64,000 nucleotides of DNA from Blautia hominis (GCA_002270465.1 NQOF01000001.1:1180501-1244500), one strand, 5' to 3'. Counted from the first letter of the stretch, positions 1-9,059 are shown. The notes: generated by a model not told the origin, from the letters alone. Program-made: numbers and translations.

Positions 1-1347
1 GTACTGTGTCATGGCATCTTCCGGAGACGTGCCGGATACCACGGATTCCACCATAGTCTGAATGCTTGTGGTGACAGTGGAGTATTTATCATTCTGCGGT
101 CTGAAATCAGCGCTCTCCAGGAACTCTGTGGCAATCTGTTTGAAGGGCTGTGCGGAATAGGTTTCATCGGTGGCTACATCCTGTCTGGTGGCAATATTTC
201 CCTGTGCAATGACAGCGTCTGTATAAACCTCAGGGTCCATAAGATGTTTGATGAACTCAAAAGTCTCATCTTTGGCATCTGCATTCTCCGGAATGGATAA
301 TGCCCAGCCCCCTGCAAGGGTAATGGTTCCCGGGTCCTGTCCCTCAGAGGTAGGCATAGCTGCGAATCCCAGCACGTCCTTCGCCTCCGGCCACGGTGCT
401 GCACCTGTATCTGCCCAGTTTCCGGTCACCCAGCTTCCGTCAAGAGAGATAGCCAGTTTGCCTTCCGGCAGGTATTCTCTGGCGGATGTGTTGGAAGCCT
501 GTCCGTTTAATACAAGGGAGAGGTCAGGTCCGTATCCGTTGGTGTAGATATCCTGCAGGAAATTCAGGGAATCCAGGATACCCTGGCTCTTTACGATCCA
601 TTTCCCGTCATCATCCAAAAGTCTCTCTCCGGTTCCGTAGAGCAGCATTTCATATGTCTGCATGGAAGTTGCCTCACCGGTTGCCACACCAGAGTTACAC
701 CAGAACGGCACTACATCCGGGCATTTTTCCTTCACAGCCTTGCAGGCGTCCAGAATGTCATTCCAGCTTTTCGGCTCCCAGTCCTGTCCTTCACTGATCA
801 CGCCGGCCTGTGCCAGAATGTCCCTGTTGTACCACAGGCCCCTTGTATCTGTACAGTACGGAATGCCGTATACAGAGCCGTCTGAGCCGGTCACGCCTTT
901 TTTCATGGATTCATAGTAGGATGTGTTCCAGTCCTCATAATCCTTCACATAATCATCTAATTTTGTCAGATAGCCTGCGCTCACATCATTGGGAAGCTGG
1001 AAAGTATCCTCACAAACCAGGTCCGGGCATGTCTTTTTATCCGCAAGCTGGAGAGCCACCTTTGTGAAATAATCGCCCTCCTGCGCTACGATTGGGGCAA
1101 TATTCAGTTCCACCGTATCTTTTTTGTCCCAGGTGTCATATCCGTCCTGTATCCATTTCCAGAGCGCACCGTCCTCGCCCTGACCGTCATCCCTGAAACA
1201 GAAGGTAATGGTTTTCTTTCCGCTGTCCGCTTCCTTTTTGCCGCCGCCGTCCGCCTGGGCTTCTTTGTCGTTTCCTCCTCCGCAGGCTGTCAGCCCTGCA
1301 ACCATTACAGCTGCCAGAAACAGGCCCATCACTTTTTTCATCTTCAT
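1..1347 (-). CDS. ABC transporter sugar-binding lipoprotein, 3' end cut by window edge
   Basis: Extracellular solute-binding protein of family 1, the ligand-capturing lipoprotein of a sugar ABC importer. About 449 residues are visible and the reading frame is still open at base 1. The N-terminus is a lipoprotein signal: basic MKMKK, hydrophobic stretch, lipobox GLTAC with Cys22, then a Gly/Lys/Asp-rich linker. The body has the usual family pattern, including GIPYCTDTRGLWYN near residue 155 and GGWALSIP. The ATG at 1347 is preceded by AAGGAGAG at good spacing. It follows the kinase/regulator/binding-protein operon on the same strand but is separated from it by a hairpin, so it probably starts a transporter operon continuing beyond the left edge. 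The ligand cannot be told from sequence. Confidence 0.9.
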   Translation of the reverse strand, partial: MKMKKVMGLFLAAVMVAGLTACGGGNDKEAQADGGGKKEADSGKKTITFCFRDDGQGEDGALWKWIQDGYDTWDKKDTVELNIAPIVAQEGDYFTKVALQLADKKTCPDLVCEDTFQLPNDVSAGYLTKLDDYVKDYEDWNTSYYESMKKGVTGSDGSVYGIPYCTDTRGLWYNRDILAQAGVISEGQDWEPKSWNDILDACKAVKEKCPDVVPFWCNSGVATGEATSMQTYEMLLYGTGERLLDDDGKWIVKSQGILDSLNFLQDIYTNGYGPDLSLVLNGQASNTSAREYLPEGKLAISLDGSWVTGNWADTGAAPWPEAKDVLGFAAMPTSEGQDPGTITLAGGWALSIPENADAKDETFEFIKHLMDPEVYTDAVIAQGNIATRQDVATDETYSAQPFKQIATEFLESADFRPQNDKYSTVTTSIQTMVESVVSGTSPEDAMTQY

Positions 1348-1429
1348 ACTCGTTCTCTCCTTTTCGGTGTTATTTGATGAAATAAGAATATCATTTTTTC
1401 CCGGTTGGGTATATTCCACATATTTAAAA

Positions 1430-1455
1430 AAGGGGGGCATTTTTGACCACCCCTT
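1430..1455 (-). terminator. Hairpin terminator at the end of the first two-component operon
   Basis: On the minus strand an AAGGGG arm pairs with a CCCCTT arm and is followed by a run of T. The stem overlaps the stop codon of the upstream binding-protein gene (stop at 1454-1456). It lies between that gene and the start of the next lipoprotein gene at 1347. Confidence 0.55.
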
Positions 1456-2710
1456 AACGTTTTTTTATGATAATGAGTTTTACCGCATTCTGAAGTTCCT
1501 CCGCTGTATCTTCCGGCTTGGTCCCTCTGACCTCCAGCAGGTTATAGAGGCTCTCTGATACCTGCTGGGCAATCTCAAACCAGGAATTATTGGTCTCGGC
1601 ACACCATCCCTCATTAATGTAACGGTTGAGAAACCCGGTGCCTTCATCCGGACCTATGCGTTTTGACTGGTAGGGCACTGCTGCTTTTACGGGCAGAGTG
1701 TCCATGGCGTTGCAGATCCTTTCCTGGATATCATCCTGGTAAAGGTAGGTGAGAAAACGATAGGCTTCTCGGTCCGCATACTCTGTCACGCCGATGTTCT
1801 CCCCTGACAGCATCAGGGATTCCCTTACATCCCCCGGCAGCGGTATGATGCCTGCTGAAAATTCCATTCTGGAGCTGCGCAGAATGGTGGAGGCACTGAG
1901 CCTGTTTGCCATCATCAGCACTTTTCCCTCGGCAAAAGAACGGGCTACATCCGCTTCCGTAAGGTTAATGGTCTGCTTTCCTATGTACCGGCTCCTTTTC
2001 AGTTCCTCCAGTATATGAGCTGCCTTAACCCCGCCCTCCTGGTCCATGGTATTAAGGCTCCCCCCGCAGGCGTACAGCAGTGCCCTGTAAAAGGCGTAAA
2101 TCTCCTCCGGCCGCTTTGCCGCGAATCCAAACTTGTCCCCAACGCTGTCCTGCAGGGCACTGCAGGTATCTAAAAGCCCGTCCCAGTCTTCCGGAGCGGA
2201 CAGGCCTTTCTCCGTAAAGACATCCCGGTTGTAAAACAGTACATAAGGATCGCAGGTAAAGGGAATCCCATAATATTTTCCGTCATCCATGGTTGTATTC
2301 CACAGCTTCTGGAAGTTCATGCTGTCCTGACAATGCTCCTCCACATACGCTGAGATATCCGCAAACACCCCCATGTCGATCAGGGCAGGCATCATCCCGT
2401 TGTCACAGATGATCAAATCCGCGGTTTTTCCGTTATCCATACGGAGGCAGATCTCTTTTTTAAAATTCTCCTTCGGGATGAATTCCATATGCACCTCAGC
2501 ACATCCGGAGCGTTTTGAGTAATACTCTGCCACCTCATTTAGGATCTGCTGATGCAGCTTCGTCTCATAGGCACAGAGCACATAGATCTGTTTTTTCTGC
2601 TCTTCCTCTGTTTCCTGTACTTCCTTTCCCTCCTCCCCCTGCCCAAAGAGGAGCGCCGCTGCAAGGCCCACGCACAGAAAAAAGGCGGCAAAACACCATT
2701 TCTTTTTCAT
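1454..2710 (-). CDS. Family 1 extracellular solute-binding protein tied to a YesMN pair
   Basis: A 418-residue exported protein with the solute-binding fold: CAYETKLHQQ early, GIPFTCDPYVLFYNRDVF near the middle, SGENIGVT later. The N-terminal hydrophobic segment (about residues 5-22) contains Cys6 and Cys13, but neither sits in a normal lipobox, unlike the other binding proteins in this window. It may stay attached by an uncleaved signal anchor. The ATG at 2710 overlaps the stop of the AraC-type regulator by 4 bases (ATGA), so the two are translationally coupled. Such binding proteins co-transcribed with YesM/YesN often act with the sensor kinase rather than only in transport; that role is an inference here. 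Confidence 0.85.
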   Translation of the reverse strand: MKKKWCFAAFFLCVGLAAALLFGQGEEGKEVQETEEEQKKQIYVLCAYETKLHQQILNEVAEYYSKRSGCAEVHMEFIPKENFKKEICLRMDNGKTADLIICDNGMMPALIDMGVFADISAYVEEHCQDSMNFQKLWNTTMDDGKYYGIPFTCDPYVLFYNRDVFTEKGLSAPEDWDGLLDTCSALQDSVGDKFGFAAKRPEEIYAFYRALLYACGGSLNTMDQEGGVKAAHILEELKRSRYIGKQTINLTEADVARSFAEGKVLMMANRLSASTILRSSRMEFSAGIIPLPGDVRESLMLSGENIGVTEYADREAYRFLTYLYQDDIQERICNAMDTLPVKAAVPYQSKRIGPDEGTGFLNRYINEGWCAETNNSWFEIAQQVSESLYNLLEVRGTKPEDTAEELQNAVKLIIIKKR

Positions 2711-4224
2711 TTCGCATTCTCCCTTTTGTATTCAGAAGGTGTGACCCCGCAAAGCTTCTTAAATACCTTCACAAAATATTTCTGGTCATGGAATCCCACC
2801 ATCTCCGCCACCTCATATACCTTATAATTTCCCGAGAGCAGCAGACGCTTGGCTGTGCTGACCCGGAAATTCTGCAGAAAGGAGGTAAAATTCACCCCGG
2901 TCTCCCTGCAGAAAATACGGCTTAAATATTCCGGCGTGACACAACACCCCTCAGCAGCCTCAGACAAGGTGATATCTCTCTGATAATTGCTGCGGATAAA
3001 ATCGATCACATTCAGTATCATGCCGTTTTCTGTAATATCAAGGGTCTCCCTGCTGCTGGCAACCGCATTCATGATCTTTTCAAACTGATACCTCACCTCT
3101 CTTTTTGAAGTGCTTCTGGCTATATTTTCCATGATATACGAGGTATCCTCCCCCGCTTCCAGACTGCCCCTGGTCTCCCCTGCCACCCGAAGGATCCCCG
3201 CCGCAAACCTAAGGACATATTCCCGGATACAGGCAGGCCTTCCCTCACTGTCTATGACGGTTTTGGCAAACTGTTCCCCGATCATGCGCACTTTTTCATA
3301 GCGCCCGCTGCGTATTTCCCTGTAAATGCTCTGTTCCAGATAATCCGGGTATTCCAGTTCTTTGTATGTAACGGAATCCACAAGTTCCCGGCTCAGAATG
3401 GTTTCCTCCGGCAGGGAAAATGCGTACTGCATCATATCCTTAAGCTCTGCCAGCCTTTCGTTCAGCCCGGCAAATCCGTAAAGTATCCCGTAACTGCAGT
3501 GGCATTCCGTGATCTGGCAGAGAGAGTGGTAAATTCTGGTCTTGAAGATCTTGAACAGGTTTTTATTTCTCTCCGTGTCGGTGAGCATCACTAAAAACCC
3601 CTGCTGTCTGGGCAGAGACATGACGTAATAATTTTCCATGCACAGAGAATCCAGCAGTTCTGTGGTGTGCTTCTGCAGCTCGCTTCCCGTCTCATTGGCA
3701 AGACTGCACGGATAGATCAGGAAAAGAGAGATCTGCGTCCTGTCATCCACCTGCAGGGTCTCTCTGAGGATAGGATCTGTCTGCTGCCTGTCCATATCCG
3801 TACCTGTGAAGTACGTCCACAGAAGCTGTTCCGCAGATACTTTCTCCACCTTGTTTTTCTTAATGTTTCCCTCTGCCCTCTGCAGCACCTCCAGAAATCC
3901 TTCCACCTCCAGAGGCTTCAGCACATACTCCACCACCTGGAGTTTTAGCGCCCTTCTTGCATACTCAAATTCAGAATACCCTGTAAGAAGAATGGCCTGG
4001 ACATTTATTCCCTCCTCCAGGATCTTTTCCAGCATTTCCAGGCCGCCCATGACCGGCATCTTGATGTCAGAGATGACCAGATCCGGCCTGTATTTTTTCA
4101 CGGCCTCAAGCCCTTCTTTTCCGTTTCCGCAGACTGCTGCCACCTCATACTCTGTATTCCTGGCGAGTATATTTAAGATTCCTTCTCTGGATTTCGGTTC
4201 ATCCTCTACTACTATTATCTTCAT
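2707..4224 (-). CDS. Response regulator, AraC family (YesN type)
   Basis: A 505-residue regulator with an N-terminal CheY-like receiver and a C-terminal AraC double helix-turn-helix. Receiver residues are intact: acidic pocket E7/D8, phospho-acceptor D53 (ISDIKMP), T81 and K103 (LKP). The middle part has no recognisable catalytic motif. The last ~100 residues carry the two HTH units, with YLSRIFCRETG and GFHDQKYFVKVFKK. It lies directly downstream of a YesM-type kinase (12-base gap) and overlaps the next gene, so kinase, regulator and binding protein form one operon. The likely target is a sugar transport operon such as the one starting at 1347. Confidence 0.92.
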   Translation of the reverse strand: MKIIVVEDEPKSREGILNILARNTEYEVAAVCGNGKEGLEAVKKYRPDLVISDIKMPVMGGLEMLEKILEEGINVQAILLTGYSEFEYARRALKLQVVEYVLKPLEVEGFLEVLQRAEGNIKKNKVEKVSAEQLLWTYFTGTDMDRQQTDPILRETLQVDDRTQISLFLIYPCSLANETGSELQKHTTELLDSLCMENYYVMSLPRQQGFLVMLTDTERNKNLFKIFKTRIYHSLCQITECHCSYGILYGFAGLNERLAELKDMMQYAFSLPEETILSRELVDSVTYKELEYPDYLEQSIYREIRSGRYEKVRMIGEQFAKTVIDSEGRPACIREYVLRFAAGILRVAGETRGSLEAGEDTSYIMENIARSTSKREVRYQFEKIMNAVASSRETLDITENGMILNVIDFIRSNYQRDITLSEAAEGCCVTPEYLSRIFCRETGVNFTSFLQNFRVSTAKRLLLSGNYKVYEVAEMVGFHDQKYFVKVFKKLCGVTPSEYKRENAK

Positions 4225-4236
4225 ATTGTATTCCTC

Positions 4237-6084
4237 CTACTCATAGGGAATCAGAATGGTTATAACAGTCCCCTCCTGGCTTGTTTCCACATGGAAGCTT
4301 CCATGCTCCCCGTAATAAAGTTTGATCCTGGTTATGACATTGCGCACGCCGATACTGGATTCTATGCGCTCTTTCTTATAGTCAAAATGATTGAAATACT
4401 CCGCCTGCTCCTCCCTCATACCTTTTCCGTTATCTTTCACCACAATGGATATTTTGTGTTCCCCGGCTTTTGTCAGACAGATATTGATCTCATCCATGCC
4501 CGTATTTCCCGGAAAACCGTGGACTAAGGTGTTTTCCAGAAGGGGCTGTATCAGCAGCTTATGGATCCTGCACTTCATCAGATTCTCGTCAGCCTCCACT
4601 GTACAGATAAAAGAATATTCAAATCTCTGCTGCTGCAGATACACATATTTTTTCAGGTATTCCAGTTCATCCCGGATTTCCACGATCTCATTGCTTTTGT
4701 GGATGCTGTACCTGAGGATCAGGGCCAGGCTGGTGAGCATTTTACTGATGCTGTACTCTTTCCGGTCAATGGCGACCCAGTTGATGGCATCCAGAGTATT
4801 GTACAGAAAATGGGGGTTTATCTGCGCTTCCAGGGATTTTATCTCCGCATATTTTTCCCGTACAAGGGCTTCCTTTTCCTGCTCATTGGACGAGCGGATC
4901 TGCCGAAGCATACTGTTAAAGTGTCTGCCGATCCTTGCAAACTCATCCATGCCCTCCTCCGGGACCTGTACATCCATATCCCCATTGTTGGCCTTATCCA
5001 TGGCATTCAGGATCGGTTTTACGGAACGGTCCATCTCTTTTGAGAAGGATACTGCTATCAGCACACAGATCACACCGGCCAGAAGGCCCACCAGCACAAT
5101 GAGATATGCCAGGTTATGAAGGTCTTTCAGCACATAATTCAGATCCCGCACATTCACCACATAAAACTCCTGATCCTGTACCCCTTTGCTGCGCACGGAC
5201 AGGCTTGCGCCCCCGGGATACCGGTTGTCCTCCACAAACTTCTGGGCTGCCTGCTCTATTTCCTTCTTCCCCCGCTCCTTCTTCTCCTCCCCGGCAAATA
5301 TATTCCTCTCCCCGTAATTCCCCTCCGGGTAGGAGATAATATCCCCGTACCGGTTCACAACGAACGTAATGTTTGACTTTGTGCTGCCCTGCCTGTACAC
5401 GTCGCACAGCGCCTTCTCATCCACACACAGCAGGATACATCCCACAGGTCCCTCTTCGTAATCATTAAAGTCTGTGAGCTGATGCGCTACATAAAAATAA
5501 TCTTTCTCCCCATATCTGGTGTCCAGCTTATGATACGTCTTGGAATAGACCGTCTGTTTCTCGGCATAGGCCTGTTTGACCATCTCATTGTTTCTGATAT
5601 CATCCAGGTCAAAACAGAAGCTCTCTGCACCGGACAAGGTCATGCTGTCATAAAAACATACATCCCCGTAAATGCCGGTGACGGCGATCCCCAGTATATC
5701 TTTATTTATGTATACGATATTCTGCAGATTTTCCTCTATCTTATGTTTTGCCAAGTAATATCTGCTGCTGTCCCAGATATTAATAGGCTTCAGGTTATCC
5801 ACATATGTCTGGTCCGTATAGATATCCTGGATCAGATTCTCAAAGGTATCCAGAAAATTCTGTACGTTTCCGGAGGATTGTTCCAGGTTGGCTTCAATCA
5901 GCTCTCCGGTCTGCCTGGTTATGGTAGCTGCGCTCTGTTTGTAAGAGATCAGCAGGACAAATATGATCGGAACCAGGGAAACACCTAAAAGAAGCATAAG
6001 CATCCGCCTGCCAATCCCCAGTCTCTGCAGTCTTTTTTTCAAAATCTCTCTCTTCTCCTCCTTTGTCTTTGCTGTCAGGATCAT
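4237..6084 (-). CDS. Sensor histidine kinase (YesM type)
   Basis: A 615-residue membrane kinase. TM1 is near residues 29-47, the extracellular sensing region about 48-322, TM2 near 325-346, and HAMP about 347-400. The His_kinase domain has the phospho-accepting His425 in QINPHFLYNTLDA. The ATPase domain has an N box (LLENTLVHG), the DNGKGM G1 box and a GVRNVITRI segment. The ATG at 6084 has only a weak ribosome site; in-frame TTG codons lie shortly downstream, and an in-frame stop lies just upstream. A good promoter lies about 75 bases upstream. It pairs with the regulator that follows. Confidence 0.92.
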   Translation of the reverse strand: MILTAKTKEEKREILKKRLQRLGIGRRMLMLLLGVSLVPIIFVLLISYKQSAATITRQTGELIEANLEQSSGNVQNFLDTFENLIQDIYTDQTYVDNLKPINIWDSSRYYLAKHKIEENLQNIVYINKDILGIAVTGIYGDVCFYDSMTLSGAESFCFDLDDIRNNEMVKQAYAEKQTVYSKTYHKLDTRYGEKDYFYVAHQLTDFNDYEEGPVGCILLCVDEKALCDVYRQGSTKSNITFVVNRYGDIISYPEGNYGERNIFAGEEKKERGKKEIEQAAQKFVEDNRYPGGASLSVRSKGVQDQEFYVVNVRDLNYVLKDLHNLAYLIVLVGLLAGVICVLIAVSFSKEMDRSVKPILNAMDKANNGDMDVQVPEEGMDEFARIGRHFNSMLRQIRSSNEQEKEALVREKYAEIKSLEAQINPHFLYNTLDAINWVAIDRKEYSISKMLTSLALILRYSIHKSNEIVEIRDELEYLKKYVYLQQQRFEYSFICTVEADENLMKCRIHKLLIQPLLENTLVHGFPGNTGMDEINICLTKAGEHKISIVVKDNGKGMREEQAEYFNHFDYKKERIESSIGVRNVITRIKLYYGEHGSFHVETSQEGTVITILIPYE

Positions 6085-6156
6085 ATCTGTACATCATGGG
6101 TGATCCTCTCTGCCGGCTAAAAAAATGCAGATTTTCCCATAATGAGATACTTTATC

Positions 6157-6185
6157 ATTTTACAGTATGTTTTATCCTGTGCCAA
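6157..6185 (-). promoter_or_regulatory. Sigma-A-type promoter for the first two-component operon
   Basis: On the minus strand, -35 TTGGCA (6180-6185) and -10 TAAAAT (6157-6162) with a 17-base spacer, reading toward the kinase gene. It is back to back with the plus-strand promoter at 6197-6226. Confidence 0.6.
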
Positions 6186-6196
6186 GGTGGAGATAT

Positions 6197-6226
6197 TTGA
6201 CTTTTGGGGAGTAATCTATATATAAT
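6197..6226 (+). promoter_or_regulatory. Sigma-A-type promoter for the GNAT gene
   Basis: -35 TTGACT (6197-6202) and -10 TATAAT (6221-6226) with an 18-base spacer. Transcription would begin near 6233, almost on top of the first in-frame ATG (6239). This argues for the downstream ATG at 6290 as the true start. Confidence 0.65.
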
Positions 6227-6289
6227 GAGAGATATAAAATGACAGAGATGCCCCTTGTGGTATCTTTTGAAGATAAGGCGGAAACGCAT

Positions 6290-7084
6290 ATGAACAGCAA
6301 GATTAAAATTATCGAAGACCTTTCCCTGAATGCCTGGCCCTCACATCAGATGCAGATCTATGATGGATGGATCCTCCGGTTTTCTTATTTTTACACCCAC
6401 AGGACCAACTGTGTGGAACAGATTGGGCCGTCTGCCATTCCACTCATGGATAAGATCGCATACTGCGAGGAGATTTATGCAAGATGGGGAACTCCCACCA
6501 TCTTTAAGATCAATCCCCTGATGGACAGTTCCTTTGACCAAAAGCTCATGGAGCGCGGGTATCACATTGCCCACACTACAGAGGTCATGACCATGAACCT
6601 GGAGAAGTACATGGTGCAGAAACCATTAAGGCCCGTATTCTTAAGCCGGGAAATATCACCGGATTGGCTGAACGGACTGTTTTCTTTAAAGGGAACGGAA
6701 AATGAGATACATAAAAAGATCGTGCCCTCTATGTACAGGGCCATTCCGAAAGACACCATATTTGCGTCCATTTATGATGGGGGAAAGATCATAGGGACAG
6801 GACTGGGCATATTAGACAGGGATCACGTGGGGATATACGCCATACATGTGGCGGAAGAATACCGGCGGCAGCATTTAGGAGAGTCCATATGCAGGTCTAT
6901 CTTAAATTCAGCCATCGACGAAGGGGCCACGGAAGCCTATCTCCAGGTTGTGGAAGGCAATGTGGGGGCGCGGAAACTTTATGAGCGGCTGGGATTTGCA
7001 TATTTTTATACTTATTGGTTCCGGCAGGAAAGCTGCCGGCCTTTCTCCCAGGATAAATATCCCGACTCAGCTTCCCGGGGTTGA
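6290..7084 (+). CDS. GNAT family N-acetyltransferase
   Basis: A 264-residue acetyl-CoA-dependent acyltransferase with unknown acceptor. The C-terminal half carries the GNAT core: strand and helix containing IIGTGLGILDRDHVGIYAIHV, then the acetyl-CoA loop region EEYRRQHLGESICRS (Q/R-x-x-G-x-G/S type), then VVEGNVGARKLYERLGF. The N-terminal half (LNAWPSHQMQIYDGWILRF) resembles the two-domain Rv0428c-like acetyltransferases. The start at 6290 is chosen because AAGGCGG precedes it at 8 bases, and the promoter would make the earlier ATG nearly leaderless. It is single and not clearly linked to its neighbours. Confidence 0.82.
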   Translation: MNSKIKIIEDLSLNAWPSHQMQIYDGWILRFSYFYTHRTNCVEQIGPSAIPLMDKIAYCEEIYARWGTPTIFKINPLMDSSFDQKLMERGYHIAHTTEVMTMNLEKYMVQKPLRPVFLSREISPDWLNGLFSLKGTENEIHKKIVPSMYRAIPKDTIFASIYDGGKIIGTGLGILDRDHVGIYAIHVAEEYRRQHLGESICRSILNSAIDEGATEAYLQVVEGNVGARKLYERLGFAYFYTYWFRQESCRPFSQDKYPDSASRG

Positions 7085-7105
7085 CGCCGGACCCATTCTA
7101 TGCAA

Positions 7106-7135
7106 TAATTAATTAAATGATAAGTCAATTAATTA
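7106..7135. promoter_or_regulatory. Candidate operator of the TetR regulator
   Basis: A perfect 9-bp inverted repeat, TAATTAATT (7106-7114) and AATTAATTA (7127-7135), separated by 12 bases, directly upstream of the TetR gene. The same arms also form a direct repeat about two helical turns apart. This position and symmetry fit autoregulation by a TetR dimer. Confidence 0.5.
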
Positions 7136-7149
7136 CGGAAGGCGGTCCT

Positions 7150-7782
7150 ATGGCAAGAAAAAAGATACCGGAGAATTACGAAAAAATGAGGCAGGGCATT
7201 ATAACGGCTGCTATAGAGCTCATGGTAAAAGGCAGTATAACAGACTTCAGCCTGACAGATGTGGCAGAGAAGGTGGGTTTGTCCAAAGCTGCCCTCTACT
7301 GGTATTTTCCAAACAAAAACGCTTTGATTGACCAGGTTGTCCAAAACATTTACGACACCTATATCGGATACATAGAAAAAATAAGCAGCAGCGATCTGAG
7401 TTCCTATGAGAAACTCAGGCTGATAGTCCTGGGGGAGGAGGATACCCTTCAGGCTGCCCTGATGTGCGTGTTTCCCATCAAATTCTACCTGGACTCCTAC
7501 TCAGAAAGCCATGCGGTAAAGACCCTCGTCAAAAACGGCTATGAAAGATACAATTCCCTCATCACAGCCCTGCTGGAAGAAGGCCTCCACAGCGGCGAGT
7601 TCCATTCCGACTTACCTGCCGGGGAGTTGTCCAAATTCATCACAGGAGCCATCGACGGCCTGGCCTTTCAGAATCTCCTGGTCTCCTCCGAAAAACCGGA
7701 AGTATCCAGGGCCATTATTTTTTCCGTATTAGACCAACTCCTAAAACCCCCATCAACCAGAAAAGAGGAACCAAATGACTAA
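7150..7782 (+). CDS. TetR/AcrR family transcriptional regulator
   Basis: A 210-residue repressor-type protein. The N-terminal ~60 residues hold the TetR HTH with the diagnostic FSLTDVAEKVGLSKAALYWYF. The remaining ~150 residues form a helical ligand-binding and dimerisation domain. The start at 7150 follows GGAAGG at normal spacing; an upstream in-frame ATG at 7117 lies inside the candidate operator and is unlikely. Its 3' end overlaps the next gene by 8 bases, so the membrane protein behind it is almost certainly co-expressed and probably its target. The effector is unknown. Confidence 0.88.
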   Translation: MARKKIPENYEKMRQGIITAAIELMVKGSITDFSLTDVAEKVGLSKAALYWYFPNKNALIDQVVQNIYDTYIGYIEKISSSDLSSYEKLRLIVLGEEDTLQAALMCVFPIKFYLDSYSESHAVKTLVKNGYERYNSLITALLEEGLHSGEFHSDLPAGELSKFITGAIDGLAFQNLLVSSEKPEVSRAIIFSVLDQLLKPPSTRKEEPND

Positions 7783-8347
7783 AAAAAGAAACTTTTGGAG
7801 CATCATCCTTGCAATCCCATTTATCCTTGCAGTCTTAACCTGTTTCATCGTAAACTTCGCCCTGGAGCAGCAATTTAACTGGTCTCTGCTGGTAGCCGCA
7901 AGCTGTCTCTTCGGCTATCTGGCACTATACACCCTGATATTCGGCGGAAAACACCGCATCCTTCTCACCTACCTGGTCATCTGTATCCTGCTGATCCCCT
8001 TCCTGTACATCACAGAATACACAGCCAACCTCTACATCCCCCAGCCCATCTACTGGGTCACAAAATTAGGCATCCCCATAAGCCTTGCCTGGCTGGCCGC
8101 CCTTGCAGTCACCGCCCTTCTCAGAGCCCTGACACACGCCAACGCCTTCCTGACAACCGGCTGCTTTATCCTTGCCTTCTACTTTGCAGAACGTTACACC
8201 AACAACCAAATAGATGCCTTCACAGGTTTAAACGAGTCCTGGCGCCTCTCCGACCACTACCCCCTCCTCTACTTCTCCGCCGCCGCCCTCTTCCTCCTGA
8301 TAGGCCTGATCACCACCGCCGCCAACCACTCCCACCCCCGCCAATAA
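7775..8347 (+). CDS. Hypothetical multi-pass membrane protein co-transcribed with TetR
   Basis: 190 residues with about six hydrophobic segments (near 8-28, 37-57, 62-82, 92-112, 118-136 and 163-183) and a short cytoplasmic start MTKKRN. No transporter or enzyme motif was recognised. It overlaps the TetR gene by 8 bases and is presumably the regulated partner. The second half uses very C-rich codons, with long runs of C in the DNA, unlike the gene that follows. A role in export or envelope stress would be a guess. Confidence 0.7.
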   Translation: MTKKRNFWSIILAIPFILAVLTCFIVNFALEQQFNWSLLVAASCLFGYLALYTLIFGGKHRILLTYLVICILLIPFLYITEYTANLYIPQPIYWVTKLGIPISLAWLAALAVTALLRALTHANAFLTTGCFILAFYFAERYTNNQIDAFTGLNESWRLSDHYPLLYFSAAALFLLIGLITTAANHSHPRQ

Positions 8348-8423
8348 ACGCCCTCCATTAACCACCCGATATCCCCCAAAAAGAGATATAACATTTATCA
8401 GACAAATCCTTCCTAAGAAACAA

Positions 8424-8451
8424 AATCAGAACAATGAAACAAATTCTGATT
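8424..8451. promoter_or_regulatory. Inverted repeat upstream of the low-GC orphan gene
   Basis: Perfect 8-bp arms AATCAGAA (8424-8431) and TTCTGATT (8444-8451) around a 12-base spacer, ending 27 bases before the start codon at 8479. It could be an operator or a leader hairpin; nothing decides between them. Confidence 0.35.
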
Positions 8452-8478
8452 GATGTGGTAATAAAGGAGTGAAATAAA

Positions 8479-9003
8479 ATGATTTACGAACCCCAAAATC
8501 TAAAATATAAAAAAGCAATGTATGAAAAAAGAGATAAATGGCTCATTAGATTAGCATTTTTATTTTGGGCAGTGTTGTTATTCCTTTATGTGAACATAGT
8601 AATTCCCTATGTAAAATCAACAATTGGCTTTTTAGGTATTATTGTTGGTGGTATTGCCGTTATTACTATTATTTATTTCTTTACTGTATTCTTTGTTTTA
8701 ATGCGGAGAGGACGTCAGTTCAGAAAAATGAACAACGATATTGTAAGAGAATATCACGAAAACAAAAATGGAGAACTCTTTTTAGAAAAACTACTTGCAA
8801 TGGATATGAAACCAAAAGATATGAATGATGAAATGACATGGTATCTCAATATTGCAACTGCATTTAATGTATTAGGTAAACGAAATGAATGCATTGCTTT
8901 ATTCAAACAATTAGAAGAAGTTGCAACAGAAAAAGACAAAAAATATATTCAAAATAGTATTAAATTTCTTCAAGAACAATCAGAAAAAGATAATACTAAT
9001 TAA
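8479..9003 (+). CDS. Hypothetical low-GC membrane protein with helical C-terminal domain
   Basis: 174 residues. Two membrane segments (about 24-44 and 50-75, VGGIAVITIIYFFTVFFVLM) are followed by a soluble charged C-terminus. That part (about residues 80-168) reads like helical, TPR-type hairpins (WYLNIATAFNVLGKRNECIALFKQLEE). The ATG has an excellent AAAGGAG site. The gene is markedly richer in A and T, with AAA/ATT-type codons, than any neighbour, and it has its own hairpin terminator. This suggests recent acquisition. No function is assigned. Confidence 0.7.
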   Translation: MIYEPQNLKYKKAMYEKRDKWLIRLAFLFWAVLLFLYVNIVIPYVKSTIGFLGIIVGGIAVITIIYFFTVFFVLMRRGRQFRKMNNDIVREYHENKNGELFLEKLLAMDMKPKDMNDEMTWYLNIATAFNVLGKRNECIALFKQLEEVATEKDKKYIQNSIKFLQEQSEKDNTN

Positions 9004-9027
9004 GTGGTAAGTAAAATTAAGAAAAAC

Positions 9028-9059
9028 GGGAGATAGACAGATGTTTTGTGCTATCTCCC
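9028..9059 (+). terminator. Hairpin terminator after the low-GC orphan gene
   Basis: Perfect 9-bp stem GGGAGATAG (9028-9036) / CTATCTCCC (9051-9059) followed by a T-rich stretch, 24 bases after the stop codon at 9001-9003. Confidence 0.65.

Noticed and set aside
5114-5407. A 97-codon minus-strand frame rich in Gly, Glu and Arg
   Set aside because: It lies wholly within the YesM kinase gene in another frame on the same strand and has no independent support.
6239-6289. The earlier ATG (6239) as start of the GNAT gene
   Set aside because: The predicted promoter would start the transcript within a few bases of it, and the ATG at 6290 has a proper ribosome site and begins the conserved sequence.
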